Source: Raskinella chloraquaticus (SeqCode) (GTDB lineage Bacteria > Pseudomonadota > Alphaproteobacteria > Rhizobiales > UBA4765). Taken from it: a stretch of DNA of 17,109 bases. The notes under the pieces were generated by a model. It was not told the origin of the DNA. It was given only the letters and a program-made list of their open reading frames with translations, and did no database searches. A program made the position numbers and the translations under genes. Where the stretch lies: positions 1 to 17,109 of the forward strand of contig DEZK01000033.1 in NCBI GenBank assembly GCA_002365175.1. Direction: 5' to 3'. This document shows, in pieces, positions 7,385 through 15,483 of the stretch (the first letter of the stretch is position 1; every line of letters begins with the position of its first letter).

Positions 7385-9366
7385 TGCGCCGTCACCGTGG
7401 GGGCAACAGCGCGGCGCGCAACAGCCGGAGCGCCTATGCGCAAGCGGCGATCGCTCAGCGAACATACACCACCCGCTGCCGCCATCACCAAACCGAACCA
7501 GATCAGCAGGATATTTGGCTTCCAATAGGCGCGCACGCCAACCTTGCCGTCCTTCCCTACTTCGCCCAGTGCGACATAGAGCTGACCAAAGCCGATGCGC
7601 AGCTGGCCGGTTTCAGTCGTCGGCACGCGGGAGGCCAGATAGACGCGCTTGGCACTTTCAACATGGCCGAGACTTATGCCGTCCCGCCGGACATCAAAGC
7701 CTGCCACCACATCCTGATAATTGGCGCCCGAACGCGGACCGCTCGCAACCAGGCGCAGTTCATAGGCGCCAACACTCATCGTTTCACCCACCCTCAGCGT
7801 GCGGATGGTTTCGCTCTCGAAGGTGCTGGCGCTGACAACGCCGATGAGGAATACGCCGATGCCGGCGTGGCCGAGCAAGGTACCAAAAGCCTGACGCGGC
7901 AGCCCAGCCAGGCGCGAGAGGGCGGTGCGGGGCGAGGATGTCAACAGACGTGCCCGCAAAATGATGTCACTCACCGCGCCGGCAATCACGAAGGTGCCCA
8001 ACGCGAAACCGGCAAGTGCCAATAACGGGCCGCCCTGCGTCAGCCAGGCGCCGATTGCGGCTGCGACGAGCGCCAGCCCCGCTGCTGCCAGCAACCGTTC
8101 AGCCGCGGCCAGCAGATCGCCGCGCTTCCAAGCCAGCATGGGGCCAAACGGCATGCACAGCGCTAGCGGCACCATCAGCGCCCCGAAGGTCAGATTGAAA
8201 TAGGGAGGCCCAACCGAAATTTTGTCATCGCTGAAGGCTTCGAGCGCCAGCGGGTAGAGCGTGCCGACGAATACGGTGGCAGTGGCAGTGGCCAGCAGCA
8301 GATTGTTGAGCAGAAGGGCAGCCTCACGTGACAGGGGCGAGAACAGACCTCCCGGCCCCAGCTCGCCAGCGCGCCAGGCATAGAGCGCCAGCGCTCCGCC
8401 GATGAACAGTGACAGAATGACCAGGATGACAATCCCGCGCGCCGGATCAACGGCGAAAGCGTGGACGGACGTGAGAATTCCCGATCGCACCAGGAAGGTA
8501 CCCATGAGCGACAGGGAAAAAGCGAGGATCGCCAGCAGCAGCGTCCATACACGCATGGCGTTGCGCTTTTCCATGACGATAATCGAATGGAAAAGGGCGG
8601 TGCCGGCAAGCCAGGGCATGAGGCTTGCATTCTCGACCGGATCCCAAAACCACCAGCCGCCCCAGCCAAGTTCATAATAAGCCCAATAGGAGCCAAGCGC
8701 GATGCCAAGGGTGAGGAAAATCCAGGCAATCAGTACCCAGGGCCTTACCGCCCGTGCCCAGCCGGCATCGATCCGCCCGGTGACAAGGGCGGCAACGGCA
8801 AACGAGTAGGCGAGCGAGAAGCCGACATAGCCAACGTAAAGGAGAGGCGGATGAAGGGCGAGACCAATGTCCTGCAAGACAGGATTGAGCTCGCGCCCTT
8901 CGGCGGGAGCCGGATCGAGCCTGAGGAAGGGGTTTGACGTCAGCAAGATGAACAGGAGGAAGGTCGTGGCGATCAAGCCCTGCACGGCAAGCGTTGCGGC
9001 CTTGAGATCAACCGGCAGTCGGTTCGAGAATGCCGACAACAACGCCGCAAACAGCGCCAGCGTGAAAGTCCACAGAACCATCGAGCCTTCGTGATTGCCC
9101 CAGGCGGCGCTCAAACGAAAGACCAGCGGCATCGTCGAATGGGAATTGCGGAAGACATTCTGGGTGGAAAAATCGGACAGGGCATGCACCGTCAGCAGGC
9201 AGGCAAAAGCAATGCCCATCACGACAAACATCACGCCCGCCAGTGCCGGCGCCAGCCGCATGAGCGTGTGATCGGTACGGCGGACGCCCCAGAGCGGTAA
9301 CGCTGATTGAAGAATTCCCACAGCAAGCGCCAGAACCAGGGCGAAATGACCGATCTCAGCGATCAT
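7381..9366 (-). CDS. ccmF: Cytochrome c heme lyase subunit CcmF (CycK)
   Basis: CcmF takes heme from holo-CcmE and, with CcmH and CcmI, joins it to apocytochrome c on the periplasmic face of the inner membrane. The 661-aa protein is almost wholly hydrophobic, with many membrane helices. The WWD heme-handling motif is at about 228-251 (ELGWGGWWFWDPVENAS). Four conserved heme-ligand histidines can be placed: H172 (LHPPLLYVG), H260 (ALFHSI), H302 (TSVHAF) and H500 (LLGHAG). The first three sit one residue before the E. coli positions 173, 261 and 303. The ATG overlaps the ccmE stop and the stop overlaps the ccmH start, both as ATGA, so the three genes are likely co-translated. Nothing is missing or broken. 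Confidence 0.97.
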   Translation of the reverse strand: MIAEIGHFALVLALAVGILQSALPLWGVRRTDHTLMRLAPALAGVMFVVMGIAFACLLTVHALSDFSTQNVFRNSHSTMPLVFRLSAAWGNHEGSMVLWTFTLALFAALLSAFSNRLPVDLKAATLAVQGLIATTFLLFILLTSNPFLRLDPAPAEGRELNPVLQDIGLALHPPLLYVGYVGFSLAYSFAVAALVTGRIDAGWARAVRPWVLIAWIFLTLGIALGSYWAYYELGWGGWWFWDPVENASLMPWLAGTALFHSIIVMEKRNAMRVWTLLLAILAFSLSLMGTFLVRSGILTSVHAFAVDPARGIVILVILSLFIGGALALYAWRAGELGPGGLFSPLSREAALLLNNLLLATATATVFVGTLYPLALEAFSDDKISVGPPYFNLTFGALMVPLALCMPFGPMLAWKRGDLLAAAERLLAAAGLALVAAAIGAWLTQGGPLLALAGFALGTFVIAGAVSDIILRARLLTSSPRTALSRLAGLPRQAFGTLLGHAGIGVFLIGVVSASTFESETIRTLRVGETMSVGAYELRLVASGPRSGANYQDVVAGFDVRRDGISLGHVESAKRVYLASRVPTTETGQLRIGFGQLYVALGEVGKDGKVGVRAYWKPNILLIWFGLVMAAAGGVCSLSDRRLRIGAPAVARRAVAPTVTAQ

Positions 9367-9839
9367 GATCCGGGTTTTCCTGGACTAACGGGTAATGGTT
9401 TTGACTTGTCACCCTGCCACACCCCCTGCCGCTTCAGCGCCTCGGCGACTTCGCGCGGCATATACGTTTCGTCGTGCTTGGCAAGCACGGTGTCGGCTTT
9501 GAACGTCCCATCCGGCTGCAATCGACCTTCGGTAATCACCCCCTGCCCTTCCCTGAAGAGGTCGGGCAGAACGCCTACATAGGACACCTGCCGCGTATTG
9601 GCACCATCGCTCACGGTGAACCGGACGATTTCGCCCGGCAAGCGTTCGATACTTCCCTCGACCACGAGCCCGCCAAGACGCAAGCGCTGGTCCGGCGCCG
9701 GCGGTCGGGCGAGAATGTCGCTTGGTGAATTGAAGAACACGATCGAATCCTGAAGCGCGACCAGAACCAGGCCAGTGGCAGACGCAAGAACGATCCCGAC
9801 AAAAACGATCAGGGAAAGGCGGCGTTGTTTACGGCTCAC
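9363..9839 (-). CDS. ccmE: Heme chaperone CcmE (CycJ)
   Basis: CcmE binds heme covalently in the periplasm and hands it to CcmF. The 158-aa protein has a basic N-terminus (SRKQRR), one signal-anchor helix (about 8-30), and an OB-fold beta-barrel domain to about 130. The heme-binding histidine is H122 in VLAKHDETYMP, with the conserved tyrosine Y126. The C-terminal tail is proline- and lysine-rich. I chose the GTG at 9839, which puts SRKQRR directly before the helix and leaves a 13-bp gap after ccmI. The frame runs further upstream to 10013, but that stretch overlaps ccmI and lacks CcmE homology. The stop overlaps ccmF (ATGA). Confidence 0.95.
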   Translation of the reverse strand: MSRKQRRLSLIVFVGIVLASATGLVLVALQDSIVFFNSPSDILARPPAPDQRLRLGGLVVEGSIERLPGEIVRFTVSDGANTRQVSYVGVLPDLFREGQGVITEGRLQPDGTFKADTVLAKHDETYMPREVAEALKRQGVWQGDKSKPLPVSPGKPGS

Positions 9840-9852
9840 GACTTGGAGACTC

Positions 9853-10944
9853 TCATGAACGATGCACCAATTGCGCGACGAAAGCGTCGAATTCGGCGAG
9901 TGCCGCCCGGTTGTCAGCAAGCGCTGCGCGCCCTTCTTCAACCAATGAATCCAAGCCATCGATACCGTTGAGCACCATATGGGCAAGAAGACGGCGGCGC
10001 CAAGCAACAACATCGTGTCCAGGTGTTGTGGCAGCTGCCGAGATGCTGAGGCGCAAGGCGGATATCACATCGGCTGGGTTGAGCGATTGTGGCACATCAG
10101 CGCCAAGATCATCCAGAAGCAGGCGGGCCAACTGGTCGCGCACAAGCGGCAACCAAGCCGCGTCCGGCAGCGATTTGGCCAGCGCTGAGCCCAGTTTTAC
10201 GATGGCGTCGTCATGCCGGCCATCCTGCCTCAGGCCAAGGGCCAGAAAAAAATCAACGCGCGGATCGTGGGGAGACACTGACGCGGCGCGCTCCAAGGTC
10301 TGGCGCGCGTCGCCGGTGACGATCCCTCCCGAGAGGGCAATCTGCGCCTCGCTGAGCGCGATCAGGCGATCAATCGTCGCTCCTCCGCGAACAATCGCCT
10401 GTCCAAGCGCTTCGGCTGCAAGATCAGGTCTACCCAGTTGCGCCTGAACCCGCGCCAAAAGGTCCCACCCTTCGACGCTTTCAGGGTGCTGCGCCAGCTG
10501 TTGCTCGACGCGTTGGACAAGACGCTCGACATTCTGGTTTTCAAGCTCCGCGCCGGATGTCAGTTGCATCGGCTTTCCCGCAAGCCTGGGCTGACCGCTG
10601 ATGACATAGAAAGTCAGTGAGAAAACCGGCAGTACAATCAGCGCCAGCGACGCCGCCACTCGCCGACGCATCAATGACGACAAGCGAGACATCCCGTCGG
10701 CGTGCTTTTGCGGCCGGCGCGTGAGAGCCAGCAGGCGCCGCGAGATTTCAGCGCGGCTGGCCTCGGCTTCGTTGGCTGTGAGGTCTCCACGCAGCGCTTC
10801 GTCGTCGATCATCGCAAGCTGCCCGCGAAACAGCGCGATATCGGGTGAATTGTCAGGACCCGTATGGCCAACCTGCGACAAGGCCCGCAATATGGCAAAA
10901 ATGCTGGCGCCCGTCATGGCCGCAATCGCCGCCCAGATCATCAT
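9853..10944 (-). CDS. ccmI: Cytochrome c maturation protein CcmI (CycH), TPR apocytochrome chaperone
   Basis: CcmI binds apocytochrome c and presents it to the CcmF/CcmH heme lyase. The 363-aa product has a first membrane helix at about 2-20. The characteristic loop ALFRGQLAMIDDEALRGDLT (about 37-56) and a second helix at 97-115 follow. Tetratricopeptide-like helical repeats cover about 140-255 (for example VEGWDLLARVQAQLGRPDLA), and a helical periplasmic C-terminal domain completes it. Tandem ATGs at 10944 and 10941 follow GTGAGGGG; the second gives slightly better spacing, so the start is uncertain by one codon. It lies 102 bp downstream of the unidentified 464-aa gene and leads the ccmIEFH run. 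The ccmABCDG genes are not in the window and would have to lie elsewhere. Confidence 0.92.
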   Translation of the reverse strand: MMIWAAIAAMTGASIFAILRALSQVGHTGPDNSPDIALFRGQLAMIDDEALRGDLTANEAEASRAEISRRLLALTRRPQKHADGMSRLSSLMRRRVAASLALIVLPVFSLTFYVISGQPRLAGKPMQLTSGAELENQNVERLVQRVEQQLAQHPESVEGWDLLARVQAQLGRPDLAAEALGQAIVRGGATIDRLIALSEAQIALSGGIVTGDARQTLERAASVSPHDPRVDFFLALGLRQDGRHDDAIVKLGSALAKSLPDAAWLPLVRDQLARLLLDDLGADVPQSLNPADVISALRLSISAAATTPGHDVVAWRRRLLAHMVLNGIDGLDSLVEEGRAALADNRAALAEFDAFVAQLVHRS

Positions 10945-11046
10945 CCCCTCACGACCGGCCCGGCGCCGGCGTCTGTTCTTTAGCCTGAGGCGGCGGATGA
11001 GGCGAGCACAAAGCTGACCTGCAATCGGGTGGTATGGAATGATGGG

Positions 11047-12441
11047 TTATTTTGCCACACGCAAAACCGGTTCATTGGGTCCGGCTGCGGTTCCAAAACT
11101 GCGTCGAAGGGCCGTCGCGCGCGTATGCCCGTGAAGCATCTCTGTCATGCGGATTGCCGCATCGCCAAACGCACGTACGGTATTGCGCTGGTCGCCGATG
11201 GCGTTGCGGGCATCCTCGACGAGGATACGCGAGGTGTGATCGAGGTAGGTATCGGTATCGTTGAAAACACGCAGCAGCGTTTCGTTGACGCCAAGCTCGG
11301 TTGACGACAGTTTGGCGGCATTCAGCAGCTCGATCAGCAGGCAGGTGCGTTCGATATCGACCGGGTCAGGCATGCCCAGACGGCGCTGATCGAAGGCACG
11401 CAGCGTCTTGACGCAAGCGCGGATCAGGCGGGGTAATCCATTGAGTTCCCGCGCAATAGCTTCCGACAGACGGGTGCGCATTTCTGTCAGCCGCTTGGCC
11501 CAGTCATGCGTTGTCTGGTCGAGGTTTAGAACAGCGCGCAGATTGCGCGACGACATGGCAAAATCGCGTAATGCCGGTGCCAGCGTACCGTCGGACTTCA
11601 ACTGCTTCAGGCCGTCACCAACCAGAGCTGCAGACCGCTCTGTTTCTGCCAATGATATCTCGATCAGCGCGGCGAAGGGCGATGCGGCGATCAATTTCAG
11701 ATCCTCGCTGCCGGTGCCGATGACAGCTAATTTGGCCAGTTTAACCGTCGATCCAAGGACGCGCTGGGTCATGACAGCTACATGATAGGGAAGGCGCGGA
11801 TCGAGCCGCGCCAGATCGACGATCGTGCGCGCCAGTGTTGCGGCGAGTATCGCCTCGTTTGCCGGGTCGGCATCGGTCAGAATGGACGATATTCTTCCCA
11901 GCTCACGGGACCGCCTCAAAACAACCGCGACATCCTCGAATTCCTCGAAATTGCGCTCTCCGCCAACCTGTCCGGCAATGCGGCGGCGGTTATCGGGGTT
12001 GGTCTTGGTGGCGGTCACGGTCTCGCCCATCGTCCGCGCGATTGCTGCGAGCAGCACCTCTTCGCGCTCCGCCTGGGGGCTCGTTTCGTTTGTCGAATAG
12101 GCAGCAATTGCTGCCTTGGCCAGATCACTTTCAATCCACGACCAGATCGGCGCAAGGCTCGCGATACAAATGCGGCCGGGAATTTTACGCTGCAACACCT
12201 GCGGGATCAGGAACGGCTCGAGCGCTGTTTGGAATATCTTGTCGGGTGTTGGCGGAGGTTCTTCGGCGGTGGACCCTGTTCCAGGGTCAGCCAGAAACTC
12301 TGCGAGCAGATCAAACGTGGGATCGTTGATGCCGGAATTGCGTGCCTCCCCGACCATGCGCGACAATGTTGCCCGCATGCCGGGTGGCAGTGCTCCCAGC
12401 AGGGCTCGAAGCTTTTTCGACTTTTCTTCGTCTAGCGCCAT
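11047..12441 (-). CDS. Unidentified 464-aa protein between the feu-type genes and ccmI
   Basis: I do not recognise this family. The protein is soluble-looking: there is no signal peptide, membrane helix or catalytic motif that I can identify. It begins with a charged stretch (MALDEEKSKKLRALLGALPP) and a short acidic, proline-rich linker at about 60-66 (EEPPPTP). The rest is predominantly helix-forming (many Leu, Ala, Arg and Glu), including RNFEEFEDVAVVLRRSRELGRI and a tryptophan-containing helix IWSWIESDL. An all-helical scaffold or regulator is possible but unproven. The ATG at 12441 was chosen because MALDEEK looks like a natural N-terminus; a GTG at 12465 is in frame and neither start has a clear ribosome binding site. 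Codon use resembles its neighbours, so it looks like a resident gene. It is read in the same direction as its neighbours, with 94- and 102-bp gaps. Confidence 0.85.
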   Translation of the reverse strand: MALDEEKSKKLRALLGALPPGMRATLSRMVGEARNSGINDPTFDLLAEFLADPGTGSTAEEPPPTPDKIFQTALEPFLIPQVLQRKIPGRICIASLAPIWSWIESDLAKAAIAAYSTNETSPQAEREEVLLAAIARTMGETVTATKTNPDNRRRIAGQVGGERNFEEFEDVAVVLRRSRELGRISSILTDADPANEAILAATLARTIVDLARLDPRLPYHVAVMTQRVLGSTVKLAKLAVIGTGSEDLKLIAASPFAALIEISLAETERSAALVGDGLKQLKSDGTLAPALRDFAMSSRNLRAVLNLDQTTHDWAKRLTEMRTRLSEAIARELNGLPRLIRACVKTLRAFDQRRLGMPDPVDIERTCLLIELLNAAKLSSTELGVNETLLRVFNDTDTYLDHTSRILVEDARNAIGDQRNTVRAFGDAAIRMTEMLHGHTRATALRRSFGTAAGPNEPVLRVAK

Positions 12442-12535
12442 TGTTTTGGACGAATATGATATCACCGGCCTGCGAGACTATGCGCTAATAGTTAACCGGT
12501 GGTTTTTTGTCCCTTGTTAAGGGGCCGACCGTTTT

Positions 12536-12943
12536 TCATCGTTTTGTCCAGGTGCCGGCGCCGTCACGGCAGGCATCAATCGTCAACGTTTGTCCACGCC
12601 CGCGCACATAGAGCGTGTGGCGCACACTACGACAGGTGCCGGGAGGGGGCGGAATTACGCCCGGGCCGGGGATGACTTCTCCATAATTTCCACTGTCGGG
12701 ATTGCGCCACGGCGTTGGCTGCCCGGCTCGCCCGAATTCGAGCGAAACGACCTGCGCTTCGGCCGCCCGCCGCAGGTCAATGTCATCCAGCCCCACGTTC
12801 TGGCCGGCGAGGACTGCAACAAACCCGGATATGCTTGGCGAGGAGATGCGGGACGGACTTGTCCGTGGCGTCTGGGTTGAGGAGCAGGCAGCAACAATCA
12901 TAAAACATGATGCCAATACGGCAATTTTTGAAAGAATTTTCAT
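12536..12943 (-). CDS. Outer-membrane lipoprotein of the 17-kDa surface antigen type
   Basis: A 135-aa exported lipoprotein. The N-terminus MKILSKIAVLASCFMIVAAC is a lipoprotein signal with the lipobox cysteine at C20, so maturation leaves a lipidated Cys followed by SSTQTPRTSP. The C-terminal part (about 58-135) has a signature seen in Rickettsia-type 17-kDa antigens: an N-terminal helix, then PWRNPDSGNYGEVIPGP, then two cysteines (C104, C125) in GTCRSVRHTLYV and TIDACRDGAGTW. The cysteines may form a disulphide. The function is unknown; such proteins are usually called surface antigens. The ATG lies 34 bp after the feuQ stop, behind GAGG, so it is probably co-transcribed with the two-component genes. 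Confidence 0.85.
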   Translation of the reverse strand: MKILSKIAVLASCFMIVAACSSTQTPRTSPSRISSPSISGFVAVLAGQNVGLDDIDLRRAAEAQVVSLEFGRAGQPTPWRNPDSGNYGEVIPGPGVIPPPPGTCRSVRHTLYVRGRGQTLTIDACRDGAGTWTKR

Positions 12944-12977
12944 GAAATCCGCCTCAATTGAGATGCGCTTTGCAATT

Positions 12978-14333
12978 TCAAGCCGATGGCAAATAGAGTT
13001 CGCTTCTCAGCCCTCCCTGAGGGCTGGTCGACAGGGTAAATCTGCCTCCGTAGAGCTCGGCCAGATCGCCGACAATGGCAAGTCCCAAGCCGGAGCCGGG
13101 GAGTGATTCATCGAGACGCTGGCCGCGCTTCATCGCCTCTGCGCGCTTTTCCGGCGCCATTCCCGGCCCATCATCATCAATGACAAAACGAAGCGTCTTA
13201 TTTGGTTCCTGCCAAGCCTCGATCATGACGTGCGCCACCGCCCATTTGCACGCGTTGTCCACCAGATTGCCCAGCATATCCTGAAGATCCTGGGTTTCGC
13301 CACGAAAGCTGAGATCGTGCGGCAGATTGACCGTCAGGCGAATTTGCCGCGCCTGGTAGATGCGCGACATCGCCCGCTCGATTCCATCGATGACAGGAAG
13401 AACAAGGGTGGTGTCGTTGGCGGTCGCAATCCGTGCGGCAGCGCGCGCACGCTGAAGGTGATGCTGGATCTGCTCGTTCATGACGATCGCCTGCTCGCCG
13501 ACCTTGCGCCAACTCTGATCATTGTTCGCCCGCGCCTCATTGGTAATCACGCTCAGCGGCGTTTTGAGGGCATGCGCCAGATTGCCCACGTGGGTACGTG
13601 CCCGCTCGACAATGTGATGATTGGCATCGATGAGCGCGTTCAGCTCATCAGCGAGCGGCGTGATTTCCTTGGGGAAGGTGCCGACAAGGCGCTGCGCGGA
13701 CCCGGAACGGATGGCGGCAAGCGCTTGCGACATCCGGCGCAGCGGGTTGAGGCCGACACGGACAGTGATGCTGGTCGACGCCACGACCCCAAAGCCGAGT
13801 ATGGCGAGCACAGTGATCAGCGTTCTCTGGAAGCTTGAAATATCCTTTTCGATTTCATCGGCGTCAGCGGCAACCGACATCACGTAGGCAACGCCAACAC
13901 CAAAGTCGATTCGGCGCTCGATCATACGAAGGCGCTGATCGCCCGGGCCCGTCACATAGGCTTCGCGGGTGAAGCCACGCGTCTCGGCAATACCAAGATC
14001 CTTCAGCGAGGGTAAGGTCTGGTCCCAGAGGGATGGCGAATTGGCGGTTTCCCCCTGCCCTGTGCCGACCGGCCTGATCTGCCAGTACCAACCCGATAGC
14101 GGCAAATCAAAGCGCGGTTCGCCAAGATTGCCAAGATTGAAATCATGATCGTCACTCGCAGCGGCAACGCCAGCAACTATCGACTTCAGATAAATGTGCA
14201 AACGTGCATCGAAAGCGCGCTCCACCGTGTCACGATAGAGCGAGGACAGCACAATCCCGGCGATGGCCAGTACGGCCAAATTCCACAGCGCGGAAACAAC
14301 AAAAAGACGTGCTGCGAGGGAGCCCTGCCGCAT
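12978..14333 (-). CDS. feuQ: Sensor histidine kinase, PhoQ/FeuQ type
   Basis: An inner-membrane sensor kinase of 451 aa. The first membrane helix is at about 9-32 and the periplasmic sensor region at about 33-168, with WYWQIRPVG and ERRIDFGVGVAYVMSVAAD. The second helix lies at about 171-191 and a HAMP-like linker follows to about 240. The phospho-acceptor motif GNLAHALKTPLSV (H254) is the variant seen in PhoQ and FeuQ kinases. The ATP-binding part has GNLVDNACKWA (N360), VIDDDGPGM (about 384-392) and SGLGLAIVGDLAELYGG. It starts 6 bases after the regulator gene. In rhizobia FeuQ is linked to envelope and osmotic adaptation and was first described for iron uptake. The family call is good, but the exact signal here is inference. 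Confidence 0.9.
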   Translation of the reverse strand: MRQGSLAARLFVVSALWNLAVLAIAGIVLSSLYRDTVERAFDARLHIYLKSIVAGVAAASDDHDFNLGNLGEPRFDLPLSGWYWQIRPVGTGQGETANSPSLWDQTLPSLKDLGIAETRGFTREAYVTGPGDQRLRMIERRIDFGVGVAYVMSVAADADEIEKDISSFQRTLITVLAILGFGVVASTSITVRVGLNPLRRMSQALAAIRSGSAQRLVGTFPKEITPLADELNALIDANHHIVERARTHVGNLAHALKTPLSVITNEARANNDQSWRKVGEQAIVMNEQIQHHLQRARAAARIATANDTTLVLPVIDGIERAMSRIYQARQIRLTVNLPHDLSFRGETQDLQDMLGNLVDNACKWAVAHVMIEAWQEPNKTLRFVIDDDGPGMAPEKRAEAMKRGQRLDESLPGSGLGLAIVGDLAELYGGRFTLSTSPQGGLRSELYLPSA

Positions 14334-14339
14334 TGTCGA

Positions 14340-15020
14340 TCAGCGGCGCCCGGGCGTCGCATCGGGCGGATTTAAACTATACCCCAGGCCGCGAATGGTC
14401 TGGATCAGATCAACACCCAGCTTTTTGCGCAAGCGGCCGATAAACACCTCGATTGTATTCGAATCGCGGTCAAAATCCTGATCATAAATATGCTCAACCA
14501 GCTCGCTGCGGGAGACGATCCGGCCCCTGTGGTGCATCAGATAGGCCAGCAAGCGGTATTCGTGAGACGTCAGTCTGATCGGATTGCCGTCGACCGAGAC
14601 GCGTCCGGCGCGCGTATCAAGGCGCAGCGGGCCGCATTCAAGCTCACTTGAGGCATGACCGGTGGCGCGGCGCAGCAAAGCGCGCACACGAGCCAGCACT
14701 TCTTCCATGTGAAAGGGTTTCGTTACGTAATCATCAGCGCCCGTGTCAAAGCCCTGCACTTTGTCGGACCAGCGCTCGCGCGCGGTCAGCAGCAGCACCG
14801 GCATGGTCTTGCCATCGCGCCGCCATTGTTCCAGCACCGACAAGCCATCACGCTTGGGCAGGCCGATATCAAGAACGACAGCGTCGTACGGTTCGGTATC
14901 GCCGAGAAAATGGCCTTCCTCACCGTCCATTGCTTTGTCAACAGCATAGCCGGCATCGCTCAATGCGACCACCAACTGCTTGTTCAGATTTGGATCATCC
15001 TCGACGACCAGCAGACGCAT
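14340..15020 (-). CDS. feuP: OmpR-type response regulator, FeuP type
   Basis: The 226-aa partner of the kinase just downstream. The receiver domain has D8-D9, phospho-acceptor D51 (VVLDIGLPKRDG), T79 and K101 (VTKPFHMEE). The C-terminal winged-helix domain (about 128-220) contains SHEYRLLAYLMHHRGRIVS and ends in TIRGLGYSLNPP. I chose the ATG at 15020 because GAGGTG precedes it at good spacing and the receiver fold begins at MRLLVVEDD; a GTG three codons earlier is in frame. That ribosome binding site lies inside a perfect palindrome, so translation or transcription here may be controlled locally. The gene lies 61 bp after the PepSY-like gene and 6 bp before the kinase gene. Confidence 0.92.
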   Translation of the reverse strand: MRLLVVEDDPNLNKQLVVALSDAGYAVDKAMDGEEGHFLGDTEPYDAVVLDIGLPKRDGLSVLEQWRRDGKTMPVLLLTARERWSDKVQGFDTGADDYVTKPFHMEEVLARVRALLRRATGHASSELECGPLRLDTRAGRVSVDGNPIRLTSHEYRLLAYLMHHRGRIVSRSELVEHIYDQDFDRDSNTIEVFIGRLRKKLGVDLIQTIRGLGYSLNPPDATPGRR

Positions 15021-15027
15021 GATCAAC

Positions 15028-15044
15028 ACCTCATGTCATGAGGT
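15028..15044. promoter_or_regulatory. Perfect 17-bp palindrome over the feuP ribosome binding site
   Basis: ACCTCATG at 15028-15035 and CATGAGGT at 15037-15044 are exact reverse complements around one central base. On the mRNA the 3' arm contains GAGGT of the feuP Shine-Dalgarno (GAGGTG, 15032-15027). It could be a dimer-binding operator in the 61-bp gap, or an RNA hairpin that hides the ribosome binding site, although a one-base loop would force some fraying. The strand also carries two tiny start-stop frames (ATGACATGA and ATGAGGTGTTGA). Confidence 0.6.
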
Positions 15045-15081
15045 CGATTGCGCTGAAGCAACGTCTTTGTCAATCGTCAGC

Positions 15082-15411
15082 TCAGTTGTCTTCGGCCACA
15101 ATCTGACCGGTGGCGGCATCGACGACAAGCATGCGAACCTTACCCGCTTTATGGAGAATTGTGAGGTGGTAAACGAGCCGTTCGCCCTTTTCACACAGGT
15201 GTGCTCGAAGCATGTCACCCCCAAGATTTTCCTCGAGGACATGCTTTATGCGGGCGAGCGTCAGAGCATGGCCCTTCTGCACCTCGGCCCGCGCCTCGCG
15301 AATGCTGAGACAGCGTGCAGTTCCAGCGCGCGGCGCCGGCTGCGCCAGCAATGGCTGCACGACACAGGCGAGAATCAGAACGGTTATCGGCAGTTTCACA
15401 GCGGGCAGCAT
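15082..15411 (-). CDS. Small exported PepSY-like protein, candidate FeuN-type kinase modulator
   Basis: A 109-aa protein with a clear signal peptide (about 1-24, ending in LLAQPAP), so it should reach the periplasm. The mature part has a charged helical segment (REARAEVQKGHALTLARIKH), then YHLTILHKAGKVRMLVVDA and TGQIV, the strand-rich end typical of PepSY domains. The cysteines C34 and C57 could pair. It lies directly upstream of the FeuP/FeuQ-type genes on the same strand. In Sinorhizobium a small periplasmic protein, FeuN, is encoded just before feuP and restrains FeuQ-FeuP signalling, so the same role is inferred here from position and export. Sequence identity to FeuN was not tested. The start is uncertain: no strong ribosome binding site precedes the ATG, and a GTG at 15399 is a possible alternative. 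Confidence 0.75.
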   Translation of the reverse strand: MLPAVKLPITVLILACVVQPLLAQPAPRAGTARCLSIREARAEVQKGHALTLARIKHVLEENLGGDMLRAHLCEKGERLVYHLTILHKAGKVRMLVVDAATGQIVAEDN

Positions 15412-15425
15412 GGGGTGGTGGATAT

Positions 15426-15483
15426 CGCTCAGCGACTGAACTCACCATGAACATGGGTTGAGCGACGCTCGACACGTTGAGCG
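15426..15483. repeat. Cluster of GAGCG-containing repeats upstream of the PepSY-like gene
   Basis: GTTGAGCG occurs at 15457-15464 and again at 15476-15483, 19 bases apart start to start. The first copy also forms an inverted repeat with CGCTCGAC (15466-15473), 7 of 8 bases matching around one base. A shorter odd palindrome CGCTCAGCG lies at 15426-15434. All are within about 75 bases of the PepSY gene start, in the gap between phage and host genes. They could be regulator binding sites. No promoter hexamers could be assigned with confidence. Confidence 0.35.

Noticed and set aside
6851..9366. Absence of ccmG between ccmF and ccmH as a gene loss
   Set aside because: The rhizobial cycHJKL-type cluster normally lacks ccmG here; it usually sits with ccmABC elsewhere.
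10960..10969. CCGGCGCCGG palindrome between the unidentified gene and ccmI as an operator
   Set aside because: A 10-bp GC palindrome is common by chance in GC-rich DNA, and no supporting promoter or repeat is visible.
12503..12523. T-run next to a small hairpin (CCCTT/AAGGG) as a terminator
   Set aside because: On the minus strand, which carries the genes, the hairpin is followed by A residues, not a U-run, and the stem has only 5 pairs.
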